The notes under the pieces are model-generated. The model was given only the letters and a program-made list of their open reading frames with translations. It was not told the DNA's origin and searched no databases. 64,000 nucleotides of DNA from DASUPK01 sp963815045 (GTDB lineage Bacteria > Actinomycetota > Thermoleophilia > Solirubrobacterales > 70-9), in assembly GCA_963815045.1 (NCBI GenBank), contig CAWFET010000003.1, positions 744,001-808,000 of the forward strand, written 5' to 3'. A program made the translations under genes and the position numbers. This document shows, piece by piece, positions 26,689-34,688 of the stretch (positions are counted from its first letter, which is position 1; each line of letters starts with the position of its first letter).

Positions 26689-27399
26689 TTAGTCGTCGCC
26701 GGCCGGAACGAGCCGGGCCTCTCCCTGGGCGAGGACCGTGCCGTCCTCGCCGATCAGCTCGAGGGCGAGCCTGCTGCGCTCGGCCGGCGCGGCCGGACCA
26801 GCCCTGCCGGTGGCGGGCTTGCCTCGAAGCCCAGCCCAGGCGGCGTCGGCGAGCTCGTCGACGTAGGCGGTAGGCGCCGATTCGATCTGCCCGGCGAGCC
26901 AGCGCTGCGCGATCGCATGCGCCGGGCCCGTGACGATCGCGGAGATCACGAGCATCGAGCGTGGCCGGATCTCGCCGCTCGACACCAGGGGAGCCATCCA
27001 GGTACGGATCGCAGCCGCGATCCGCCTGTTGAGCTCCACGACCTCGGATCCGCCCTCGGAGTCCCAGTCAAGGTGGCCGCGCATGTAGACGAAGCGGGCG
27101 AGATCGGGGTGCTCCTCGATCCAGCGCAGCTGGTGCTCGATCACGCCGCGGACCGCCGAGCGCAGCGAGCGCGGCTTGCGGGCGACGAGGTCCCAGAGCC
27201 CCTCGTGGAACGACGAGATCGCCTCGACGAAGAGAGCGTCAGCGATCGACTCCTTGCTGGGGAAATGGTGGAAGAGGGCGCCGTTGGAGACCTCGCTGCG
27301 CGAGCGGATGTCGGCGATCGTGGTCTGCGCGTAGCCGTCCTCGAGGAAGCCGGCCAGGGCTGCGTCCAGGACCCGGCGTCTGGTGTCGGCAGCGGCCAC
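26689..27399 (-). CDS. TetR-family transcriptional regulator
   Basis: 236 residues. The DNA-binding domain is textbook: TRRRVLDAALAGFLEDGYAQTTIADIRSRSEVSNGALFHHFPSKES. The ligand domain ends in an unusual 45-residue Ala/Pro/Arg-rich and beta-like tail (R-S-R-L-A-L-E-L-I-G-E-D-G-T). The gene is divergent from the esterase-monooxygenase fusion gene with 50 bases between the starts, where two dyads at 27407-27431 look like its operator. It probably represses both directions until a lipid or ketone-like ligand binds; the ligand is inference. Confidence 0.88.
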   Translation of the reverse strand: MAAADTRRRVLDAALAGFLEDGYAQTTIADIRSRSEVSNGALFHHFPSKESIADALFVEAISSFHEGLWDLVARKPRSLRSAVRGVIEHQLRWIEEHPDLARFVYMRGHLDWDSEGGSEVVELNRRIAAAIRTWMAPLVSSGEIRPRSMLVISAIVTGPAHAIAQRWLAGQIESAPTAYVDELADAAWAGLRGKPATGRAGPAAPAERSRLALELIGEDGTVLAQGEARLVPAGDD

Positions 27400-27406
27400 G
27401 CGAACA

Positions 27407-27431
27407 GAGTAACACTCCGGAGAAGTACTCC
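27407..27431. promoter_or_regulatory. candidate TetR operator between divergent genes
   Basis: GAGT-AAC-ACTC (27407-27417) is followed at once by GGAG-AAGTA-CTCC (27419-27431). Two neighbouring dyads with the same half-site character lie between the TetR start (27399) and the fusion gene start (27450), a typical place for binding by two TetR dimers. Confidence 0.6.
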
Positions 27432-27449
27432 GTCAGTCCATCCTCTTTG

Positions 27450-29858
27450 ATGTGGGCCTTGACTCAGGACGAGAACGGGAACCGCCTGCCTCATCTGCCG
27501 CGGTGGCTGGTGAAGCTCACCGCGCACATGCTGCAGCGCTCGATCCAGCGAAGCTGGATCCCGATTCCCGTCCAGCGCGCCTGGGTGGAGGCCGCCGCCC
27601 GCATCACCCTGGTTCCGAAGGGGATCGCCATCGAGCACGGCTCTCTCGGCGGCCGGCCCTGCGACCGGCTGGCCTCGACCGGCGCCGACCCCGGCCGGGC
27701 AGTGCTCTATCTCCACGGCGGTGGCTACCTGATCGGCTCACGGCGCACGCACCGCGCCCTCGCCGCGGAGATCGCGCTGGCGGCCGGGGCCCCGGTGCAC
27801 CTTCTCGACTATCGCCTCGGGCCGGAGCACGTCCACCCGGCCGCTCTTGAGGACTCGCTGGCCGCCTACAGAGAGCTGCTCGGCCGCGGCATCGAGGCGA
27901 GGTCGATCGTGGTCGCGGGGGACTCCGCCGGAGGTGGTCTCGCGGTGGCGCTGGCGATGCGACTTCGCGACGAGGGCGAGCCGCTCCCGGGCGGGCTGGC
28001 GATCCTGAACGGCTGGCTCGACCTGACCAACTCGGGCTCCTCGGTCGCGATCAACGCTCGCCGCGACCACGGGCTGCGCCGCGACCTGATCGAGCAGGGC
28101 GCCGCGTTGTACCGGGGCGCCGCGGATCCGGCGGATCCCGAGCTCTCGCCGGTCTTCGCTGACCTGGCCGGGCTGCCGCCCACCTACCTCCAGGTCGGCA
28201 CGCACGACATCCTCCTCGACGACACGGAGCGCTTCGCCGAGCGTGCCCGCGCCGCGGGAGTCGACGTGGGCCATGCCCGGTTCGACGGGATGTGGCACGA
28301 CTTCCAGATCGCCGCCGGGATGCTGCGCGAGGCCGACGAGGCGATGGCCGACCTGGGCCGCGCCCTCGATGACATCTGGGCGGGGCGGCCCCTTACGGAG
28401 GCGCCCTCCCATCAGCCCAGCGTCGCGATCATCGGCGCCGGCTTCGGCGGGATCGGCCTCGCCATCACGCTGAAGAAGGCGGGCATCCGCGACATCACGA
28501 TCCTCGAGAAGGCCGATGGAGTGGGAGGGGTGTGGCGCGACAACACCTATCCCGGGGCAGCCTGCGACGTGCCATCGCGCCTCTACTCGTTCTCCTTCGA
28601 GCCGAACCCGGATTGGAGCCGCCGCTACTCGCCGCAGCGGGAGATCCTCGACTACCTCGACCGGTGCGTCCGCAAGTACGGATTGGAGGGCAACCTGCGC
28701 CTGGGGACCGAGGTCGCCAGGGCGGACTTCGACGAGGGCTCCGGGTGCTGGCGAATCGAGACGGGCGATGGGGAGGTGCTCGAGGCGGACGTCCTCGTCT
28801 CGGCCGTCGGTCAGCTCAACCGGCCCGCGTTGACGCGCGTCCCGGGCGCCGATAGCTTCGAGGGCGTCATCTTCCACACGGCGCGCTGGGACCATGGCGT
28901 GGAGCTCGAGGGCAGGCGGGTGGCCGTGATCGGCACGGGCGCCAGCACGGTTCAGGTTGTCCCTGCGATCGCCGGGCGCGTGGGGCATCTCGACGTCTAC
29001 CAGCGCTCGGCCCCCTACGTGATCCCGAAGAAGGACCGCCCCTACCGCGGCTGGGAGAAGGCCCTCTTCCGCTGGTTCCCGCCGGCCCGGCTCTTCCCTC
29101 GCTTCACGCAGTGGCTGTTCTTCGAGGTCTTCATCGCCGCGTTCAACCAGTTCAAGGTCGTGGGAAGACTGGGAATTCGGATGTGCGAGCGGCAGCTGAC
29201 CGAGCAGATCTCCGATCCGGAGCTGCGCCGCGCCCTCACCCCGGACCACGTGATCGGCTGCAAGCGGGTCCTGATCTCCGAGGACTACTACCCGGCGTTC
29301 AAGCGCCCCAACGTGGACCTGATCACCGACGGGGTGCGGGAGCTCTCACCCGGGGGCGTGATCGCCGAGGACGGCACGGAGCGCCCCGCCGATGTGGTCG
29401 TCCTGTCCACGGGCTTCGAGAGCACGCGCTTCCTCGCGCCGATGGAGATCCGGGGACGCGAGGGGCGCGATCTCAACGAGGTCTGGAGCGAGGGGGCCAA
29501 CGCGTACCTGGGCATGACCGTCGCCGGGTTCCCGAACCTCTTCGTCATGTACGGGCCCAACACCAACCTCGGTTCCGGCTCGATCATCTTCCAGCTCGAG
29601 AGCCAGATGACCTACATCGCCGACGCGGTCGAGCGGCTGCGGCGGACCGGTGGCGCGCTCTCGGTGCGGCCCGAGGTGCAGCGGGCCTTCGACTCCGAGA
29701 TGCAGAACCGCCTCTCCACCTCGGTCTGGCAGACGGGCTGCAACAACTGGTACGTCGACGAGAGCGGTCGCAACACCAACAACTGGCCCGGCTTCACGCT
29801 GGAGTACCGGCGCCGGACCAGGCACCTCGATCCGGCCGACTACGAGACGAGCGCGTAA
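27450..29858 (+). CDS. esterase - Baeyer-Villiger-type flavin monooxygenase fusion protein
   Basis: 802 residues in one frame. Residues 1-315 are an HSL-family alpha/beta hydrolase: H-G-G-G-Y at 89-93, G-D-S-A-G-G with Ser159 and M-W-H-D-F with His283. Residues ~322-802 are a class B flavin monooxygenase: FAD motif G-A-G-F-G-G from 329, the Baeyer-Villiger fingerprint F-x-G-x-x-x-H-x-x-x-W-D at 470-481 (usual last residue P or D) and the NADPH motif G-T-G-A-S from 495. A monooxygenase turns a ketone into an ester and the esterase then cleaves it, so the fusion can do two consecutive steps. A TetR gene is divergent. Confidence 0.9.
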   Translation: MWALTQDENGNRLPHLPRWLVKLTAHMLQRSIQRSWIPIPVQRAWVEAAARITLVPKGIAIEHGSLGGRPCDRLASTGADPGRAVLYLHGGGYLIGSRRTHRALAAEIALAAGAPVHLLDYRLGPEHVHPAALEDSLAAYRELLGRGIEARSIVVAGDSAGGGLAVALAMRLRDEGEPLPGGLAILNGWLDLTNSGSSVAINARRDHGLRRDLIEQGAALYRGAADPADPELSPVFADLAGLPPTYLQVGTHDILLDDTERFAERARAAGVDVGHARFDGMWHDFQIAAGMLREADEAMADLGRALDDIWAGRPLTEAPSHQPSVAIIGAGFGGIGLAITLKKAGIRDITILEKADGVGGVWRDNTYPGAACDVPSRLYSFSFEPNPDWSRRYSPQREILDYLDRCVRKYGLEGNLRLGTEVARADFDEGSGCWRIETGDGEVLEADVLVSAVGQLNRPALTRVPGADSFEGVIFHTARWDHGVELEGRRVAVIGTGASTVQVVPAIAGRVGHLDVYQRSAPYVIPKKDRPYRGWEKALFRWFPPARLFPRFTQWLFFEVFIAAFNQFKVVGRLGIRMCERQLTEQISDPELRRALTPDHVIGCKRVLISEDYYPAFKRPNVDLITDGVRELSPGGVIAEDGTERPADVVVLSTGFESTRFLAPMEIRGREGRDLNEVWSEGANAYLGMTVAGFPNLFVMYGPNTNLGSGSIIFQLESQMTYIADAVERLRRTGGALSVRPEVQRAFDSEMQNRLSTSVWQTGCNNWYVDESGRNTNNWPGFTLEYRRRTRHLDPADYETSA

Positions 29859-29889
29859 CGATCGCCGGCCGCCCGGGACTTCGGGGCGG

Positions 29890-30249
29890 ATGCGAAACCC
29901 TCAGCTGATCGTGCGAGTCGCGGCCGGCCTGATCTTCATCGGCTTCGGGCTGGCGAAATTCCTCAACCACGGGGCGGAGGTCGATTCCTTCGAAACCTAC
30001 GGCCTCCCTTCGCCTGACGCATTCGTCTACGCGATCGGAGCGGTCGAGGTCGTTGGCGGGGCGATGCTGTTGGTGGGCCGAGGCGTCCGCCTTGCGGCGC
30101 TCGCGCTGAGCGGCGACATGGCGGGCGCCATCGTCGTCTCGGGCGTCAAGGAGGGCGAGCCGATCAGCCTGACGCTGGCGCCCCTCCTGCTGATCGGGAT
30201 GATCTACCTGCTCAGCTCAGGACGTCGGGTGCACACCCGAGCTCCCTGA
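29890..30249 (+). CDS. DoxX-family membrane protein
   Basis: 119 residues from the ATG at 29890. Four hydrophobic helices are visible. GLIFIGFGLAKFLNHG in helix 1, with F-E-x-Y-G-L-P downstream, is the family start, and G-A-V-E-V-V-G-G in helix 2 is the usual core. DoxX-like proteins act in membrane thiol or quinone chemistry, but the role of short family members is not defined. It follows the fusion gene by 31 bases. Its last 38 bases overlap the convergent threonine dehydratase gene. Confidence 0.82.
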   Translation: MRNPQLIVRVAAGLIFIGFGLAKFLNHGAEVDSFETYGLPSPDAFVYAIGAVEVVGGAMLLVGRGVRLAALALSGDMAGAIVVSGVKEGEPISLTLAPLLLIGMIYLLSSGRRVHTRAP

Positions 30250-31369
30250 CCAGCTGCAGCAGGCGTTCGGCGTGCTCGGGGCCGCGCGTCTCGATCACGA
30301 GCTCGACGCCGGTCTCGCTGACAGAGAGCCCGACGCCCTCGCGCACGTGGTCGACGTCGATCAGGTTGCCGCCGCCCTCGCCGATGGCGGTGAGCAGCGA
30401 GGCCAGGGAGCCTGGCTCGTCGGGGATCTTCGTGAAGATCCGCAGGCGCCTGCCACGCCCGGTCTCGTGATGGCGCGCGAGGTCGGCGAGGACGCCGATG
30501 TCGATGTTGCCTCCCGAAAGGACGACCACCGTGGTGCCGGACGGCGCCGGCCCGACCTCTTCGGCGATGAGGGCGGCGACCCCCACCGCGCCGGCGCCCT
30601 CGACCACCAGCTTGGTCCGCTCGAGCAGCAGCATGATGGCGTCTGCAATCGTGTTCTCGTCCACCTCGACGATCTCGTCCACCAGCCTGTCGAGGAGAGG
30701 GCCGGTCAGCTCACCCGGCTGCTTCACCGCGATCCCGTCCGCGAGCGGGCACTGCGAGCGGATTCCGATCACCTCGACCGCCCGCTCGGCCCCCTTGATC
30801 GCCGCGGAGATGCCCGAGGCGAGGCCGCCGCCGCCGATCGGGATCAGCACCCTCGAGAGGTCCGGGACCTCCTCCGCGAGCTCCAGCCCGATGGTTCCCT
30901 GGCCCGCGACGACGGCCGGGTCGTCGTAAGGGTGGATGAAGGCGAGACCCTCGCTGTCCGCGTGGGCGCGAGCGTCCTCCACGCAGACCTCGATGGACTC
31001 GCCCTTCAGGACGATCTCGGCGCCAGACTCGCGGGCCGCGGCGATCTTCGACAGCGGCGCCCGCTCGGGCATGAAAATGGTCGCCGTCAACCCCCGGGCC
31101 CTGGCGGCGTAGGCGACGGATTGGCCGTGGTTCCCCGCGCTCGCGGCGACGACGCCCTTGGTGCGGTCGTCGAGCCCGGCGATCTTGTTCAGAGCGCCGC
31201 GCAACTTGAACGAGCCGGTCCGCTGCAGGTTCTCGGCCTTCAGGGCGATCGTGCCGCCGGTCGTGCGCGACAGGAAGCGCGATTCCATCGCCTGCGTTCG
31301 ACGCACCACGTCGGTGACCACCTCGCGGGCGGCCTCGATGTCGCCCAGGGAGACGGTGTCGTCGCTCAA
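30212..31369 (-). CDS. ilvA: threonine ammonia-lyase with C-terminal ACT domain
   Basis: 385 residues. The PLP lysine is Lys55 in T-G-S-F-K-L-R-G-A; SAGNHGQSVA binds the substrate and I-G-G-G-G-L-A-S-G the phosphate. Residues 315-385 (RLRIFTKIPDEPGSLASLLT) form a single ACT domain, as in the shorter ~400-residue IlvA/TdcB class, suggesting amino-acid feedback. It deaminates threonine to 2-oxobutanoate. Its ATG overlaps the ridA stop (ATGA), so the two are translated together, and RidA removes the reactive enamine this enzyme releases. Confidence 0.92.
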   Translation of the reverse strand: MSDDTVSLGDIEAAREVVTDVVRRTQAMESRFLSRTTGGTIALKAENLQRTGSFKLRGALNKIAGLDDRTKGVVAASAGNHGQSVAYAARARGLTATIFMPERAPLSKIAAARESGAEIVLKGESIEVCVEDARAHADSEGLAFIHPYDDPAVVAGQGTIGLELAEEVPDLSRVLIPIGGGGLASGISAAIKGAERAVEVIGIRSQCPLADGIAVKQPGELTGPLLDRLVDEIVEVDENTIADAIMLLLERTKLVVEGAGAVGVAALIAEEVGPAPSGTTVVVLSGGNIDIGVLADLARHHETGRGRRLRIFTKIPDEPGSLASLLTAIGEGGGNLIDVDHVREGVGLSVSETGVELVIETRGPEHAERLLQLVRELGCAPDVLS

Positions 31370-31767
31370 GGCGAGAGCGGCACGGTGGCATCCATCTCGA
31401 CCAGCGCCCCCTTCGGCAGTGCGGCGACGCCGACGGTGGTGCGAACGGGGAACGGCTTGTGGAAGAAGGTCGCATACACGTCGTTGACCTCCGGGAACTG
31501 GGTCATGTCGGTGAGGTAGATGCCGATGCGCGCCGCGGCCGTGAGCTCCGTGCCGGCGGCCCGGCAGATCGCCTCGAGGCTCTGCAGGCAGCGGCTCGCC
31601 TGCTCGGTGATGCCGCCGCCGACCACCTCGCCGCTCTCGGGATCGAGTGGCACCTGGCCGCTGACGTAGAGGACTCCGTCGGCGATCACGGCCTGCGAGT
31701 AGGGCCCGATCGGAGCGGGCGCTTCCCCGGTCTCCACGGTTCGCCTCTCACTTTGGGATGCATCCAT
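31366..31767 (-). CDS. ridA: RidA-family enamine/imine deaminase
   Basis: 133 residues from the ATG at 31767, with an AGGAGG ribosome binding site. G-P-Y-S-Q-A-V, G-V-L-Y-V-S-G-Q-V-P-L and A-R-I-G-I-Y-L-T-D are the family blocks. The C-terminal segment ALPKGALVEMDATVPL lacks the usual R-x-x-x-P-x-G of the best-studied RidA proteins, where Arg105 holds the carboxylate; here K precedes G-A-L-V-E-M. It should hydrolyse 2-aminoacrylate or the threonine-derived enamine made by the neighbouring enzyme. ilvA is directly downstream with overlapping codons. Confidence 0.88.
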   Translation of the reverse strand: MDASQSERRTVETGEAPAPIGPYSQAVIADGVLYVSGQVPLDPESGEVVGGGITEQASRCLQSLEAICRAAGTELTAAARIGIYLTDMTQFPEVNDVYATFFHKPFPVRTTVGVAALPKGALVEMDATVPLSP

Positions 31768-31802
31768 GCGGGCCTCCTGGTGGTTCGCCAGTATCCCAAC
31801 TG

Positions 31803-32507
31803 ATGCGAGCCCTCGCCATCGTCCATCAGGCGGACGCCGGGCCCGGCGTCTTCGCCGACGAGATGCGCGAGCGCGGCGTGCAGCTGGACGAGTGGCTGCT
31901 CTCGGAGCGCGGCACTGCACCGGAGGTGGAGATCGCCGAATACGACGCCATCCTCACGTTCGGGGGGGCTATGCACGCCGACCAGGAGGATCGCCATCCG
32001 TGGCTGCGCTTCGAGAAGGACTTCCTCGCGGCGATGATCGACGACCGGATGCCGATCCTGGCGGTCTGCCTCGGCTCGCAGCTGCTCGCCGACGCCGGCG
32101 GCGGATCGGCCCGGCGGGCAGCCGAGCCGGAGATCGGCTGGCACCGCGTCGAGGTGACCGAGGAAGGAAGAGCTGATCCGGTGATCGGCCCGATGGCGCC
32201 GGGGTTCGAGGCCTTCCAGTGGCACAGCTACGAGGCACTTCCACCGGATGGCGCGACGCTTCTCGCCCGTAGCCCGGTGTGCGCGCAGGCGTATCGGATC
32301 GGGGAGGTGGCCTGGGCGATCCAGTTCCACGCCGAGGTGAGCGCCGCGGACGCGGAGGCTTGGATCGACGACTACCGCTCGGACGAGGATGCGGTCAGGA
32401 TCGGTGTCGACCCCGAGGCGCTCCGGGCGGAGACCCGGGAGAAGATCGGCGAGTGGAACTGCGTCGGCCGCGAGCTCTGCGGCCGGTTCCTGGACGTCGT
32501 GTCCTAG
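31803..32507 (+). CDS. class I glutamine amidotransferase domain protein
   Basis: 234 residues from the ATG at 31803. The nucleophile is Cys89 in A-V-C-L-G-S-Q, and the catalytic His-Glu pair is in I-Q-F-H-A-E-V. D-A-I-L-T-F-G-G is the usual oxyanion strand. No synthase domain follows. Free-standing proteins of this group (GuaA-N-like, or gamma-glutamyl-amine hydrolases) hydrolyse glutamine or gamma-glutamyl compounds. Lying in a polyamine-type neighbourhood it could cleave gamma-glutamyl amides, but this is inference. It is divergent from ridA with 35 bases between the starts. Confidence 0.82.
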   Translation: MRALAIVHQADAGPGVFADEMRERGVQLDEWLLSERGTAPEVEIAEYDAILTFGGAMHADQEDRHPWLRFEKDFLAAMIDDRMPILAVCLGSQLLADAGGGSARRAAEPEIGWHRVEVTEEGRADPVIGPMAPGFEAFQWHSYEALPPDGATLLARSPVCAQAYRIGEVAWAIQFHAEVSAADAEAWIDDYRSDEDAVRIGVDPEALRAETREKIGEWNCVGRELCGRFLDVVS

Positions 32508-32540
32508 GTTCGCTGAGCCCTGCGCGGGGCGATCAGGTGG

Positions 32541-33287
32541 CTACTCCGGGGTGACGTACGCGCCGGAGAGCCCGCCGTCGACCAGGAATGTCGAGGCGGT
32601 CACGTAGGAGCTGTCATCGCTCGCCAAGAACAGCGCGCCCTGCGCGATCTCGCGGGCCTCTCCGAAGCGGCCCATCGGCACGTGGACCAGCCGCCGGGCC
32701 GCCCTCTCGGGGTCCTTCGCGAACAGCTCCTGGAGCAGCGGGGTATTGACCGGCCCGGGACAGAGCGCGTTGACGCGAACTCCCTCCTTGCCGAACTGGA
32801 CCCCAAGCTCGCGCGAGAGGGCGAGGACGCCTCCCTTCGAGGCCGTGTAGGAGATCTGTGAGGTCGCGGCGCCCATCACGGCGACGAACGAGGCGGTGTT
32901 TACCACCGAGCCCCCGCCGGCCTCTTGCAGATGGGGGATGCCGTACTTGCAGCAGAGAAAGACCGACTTCAGGTTCACGTCCTGGACCCGTTGCCAGGTC
33001 TCGAGCGTGGTTTCGAGGGCGGACTGGTCGTCGGGCGGGTTGATCCCGGCGTTGTTGAAGAGCACGTCGATGCGGCCCATCTCGCTCGCGGCCTTCGCGT
33101 ACATCTCGCGGACCGAATCCTCGTCGGCGACATCGGCCTGCAGCGCGAGCTCGCCCTCGGCATCCTTCGCGAGGTCGACGCCGACGACCCGGGCACCCTC
33201 CTCCGCGAACAGCCGCGCGGTCTCCGCTCCGATGCCACTTGCGGCCCCCGTGATCACACACACCTTCCCCTCGAGGCGTCCCGGCAT
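32541..33287 (-). CDS. short-chain dehydrogenase/reductase
   Basis: 248 residues of classical SDR fold. T-G-A-A-S-G-I-G binds the cofactor, with D-L-A-K after beta-2 favouring NAD. N-N-A-G-I is present, and the catalytic residues are Ser in N-T-A-S-F followed by Y-T-A-S-K (Tyr and Lys). The C-terminal F-L-V-D-G-G-L-S-G-A-Y is typical of NAD-dependent alcohol or sugar dehydrogenases. Its ATG is directly next to the stop of the aldehyde dehydrogenase gene, with GAGGAGG inside the upstream coding end, so the two are translated together. Confidence 0.9.
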   Translation of the reverse strand: MPGRLEGKVCVITGAASGIGAETARLFAEEGARVVGVDLAKDAEGELALQADVADEDSVREMYAKAASEMGRIDVLFNNAGINPPDDQSALETTLETWQRVQDVNLKSVFLCCKYGIPHLQEAGGGSVVNTASFVAVMGAATSQISYTASKGGVLALSRELGVQFGKEGVRVNALCPGPVNTPLLQELFAKDPERAARRLVHVPMGRFGEAREIAQGALFLASDDSSYVTASTFLVDGGLSGAYVTPE

Positions 33288-34664
33288 TCAATCCTCCTCT
33301 GTCGCGTAGTAGACGTTCTTGACCTCGCTGTATGCCTCGAGCGCGTCCGGGCCTAGCTCGCGGCCGACCCCGGACTGCTTGAAGCCGCCGAACGGCGTCG
33401 AGACCCGAACCGAGGTGTTCGAGTTGATGGAGATCACGCCGGTATCGACCGCTCGGGCCACGCGCAGCGCCTTGGCGCCGTCGCGCGTCCAGACGGAGCC
33501 CGAGAGCCCGTAGATCGTGTCGTTGGCGATCCGGATCGCCTCGGCCTCGCCCTCGAACGGGATCACGCAGGCGACCGGGCCGAAGATCTCCTCGCGCGCG
33601 GGGCGGTCGTCGTTCGAGACGGGCGCGAGGACGGTCGGCGGGAACCAGTAGCCGGGGCCGTCGGGGGCGGTTCCGCGGAACGCGACGGGGGCGTCGCCGT
33701 TCACGTAGGAGGAGACGGTCTCCAGCTGGTCCGCCGAGATCACGGGGCCCATCTGGCTCGACTCGTCGAGCGGGTCGCCGACCTTGATCTGCGTGACGGC
33801 CTTCTCCAGGGCTGACATGAAGTCGTCCATCGCCGAGCGCTCGACCAGGATCCGCGACCGAGCGCAGCAGTCCTGGCCGGCGTTGCCGAAGACCGCGAGC
33901 GGCGCCGATGCGGCCGCAGCCTCGAGATCGGCGTCGCCGAAGATCACATTGGCCGACTTCCCGCCGAGCTCGAGGGTGACGCGCTTGATCGTCGCGGAGG
34001 CAGCCTGGGCGATGCCGCGGCCGACCTCGGTCGAGCCGGTGAAGGCGACCTTGGCGACGTCGGGGTGCTCGACGATCCGCTGCCCGGCCACGCTGCCCTT
34101 GCCCGGGACGACGTTGAGCACGCCCTCTGGGAGCCCCGCCTCCACGGCGATCTTCTCGAGCTCAACCGCGGTGAGCGGGGTCAACTCGGCGGGCTTCAGG
34201 ACGATCGTGTTGCCGGCCGCCAGCGCGGGGGCGACTTTCCAGGACGCGATCGTCAGCGGGAAGTTCCAGGGGGTGATCAGGCCGACCACGCCGAGCGGCT
34301 CGCGGAAGGTCATGTCGATGCCGCCCGCGACGGGGATCGTCTTGCCGGTCAGCCGTTCGGGGGCGCCCGCGTAGTAGCGGAAGGTCTCGACCACCATCCC
34401 CATCTCGCCGCGCGCGTCGGAAATGGGCTTCCCGGCGTTGCGCGCCTCGAGCTTGGCGAGGTCCTCCTGGCGCTCGGCGATCGCATGGGCGAGGTCGTGA
34501 AGCAGCGCCGAGCGGTCCGCCGGCGGCAATTTCTTCCAGGATGGATAAGCCACCCTGGCCCGGTCCACCGCTTCGTCCGCCTCCTCCGCGCCTGCGCGAG
34601 GCAGCTCCGCCATCACCTCCGCCGTGGCCGGCTCGATCACCTGGATCGCATCCTTGCTCGCCAT
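33288..34664 (-). CDS. NAD-dependent aldehyde dehydrogenase
   Basis: 458 residues from the ATG at 34664. L-I-T-P-W-N-F-P (NAD binding), F-T-G-S-T-E-V-G-R (Rossmann turn), L-E-L-G-G-K-S (general base Glu) and G-Q-D-C-C-A-R (catalytic Cys) are all present. P-F-G-G-F-K-Q-S-G closes the fold. Its closest kinds are betaine/gamma-aminobutyraldehyde dehydrogenases (PuuC/PatD-like). It is divergent from the glutamine-synthetase-like gene with 24 bases between starts and is followed by an SDR. In the proposed amine pathway it would oxidise gamma-glutamyl-aminobutyraldehyde. Confidence 0.9.
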   Translation of the reverse strand: MASKDAIQVIEPATAEVMAELPRAGAEEADEAVDRARVAYPSWKKLPPADRSALLHDLAHAIAERQEDLAKLEARNAGKPISDARGEMGMVVETFRYYAGAPERLTGKTIPVAGGIDMTFREPLGVVGLITPWNFPLTIASWKVAPALAAGNTIVLKPAELTPLTAVELEKIAVEAGLPEGVLNVVPGKGSVAGQRIVEHPDVAKVAFTGSTEVGRGIAQAASATIKRVTLELGGKSANVIFGDADLEAAAASAPLAVFGNAGQDCCARSRILVERSAMDDFMSALEKAVTQIKVGDPLDESSQMGPVISADQLETVSSYVNGDAPVAFRGTAPDGPGYWFPPTVLAPVSNDDRPAREEIFGPVACVIPFEGEAEAIRIANDTIYGLSGSVWTRDGAKALRVARAVDTGVISINSNTSVRVSTPFGGFKQSGVGRELGPDALEAYSEVKNVYYATEED

Positions 34665-34688
34665 GCGCCGACGATATAGGGTCCGCAC

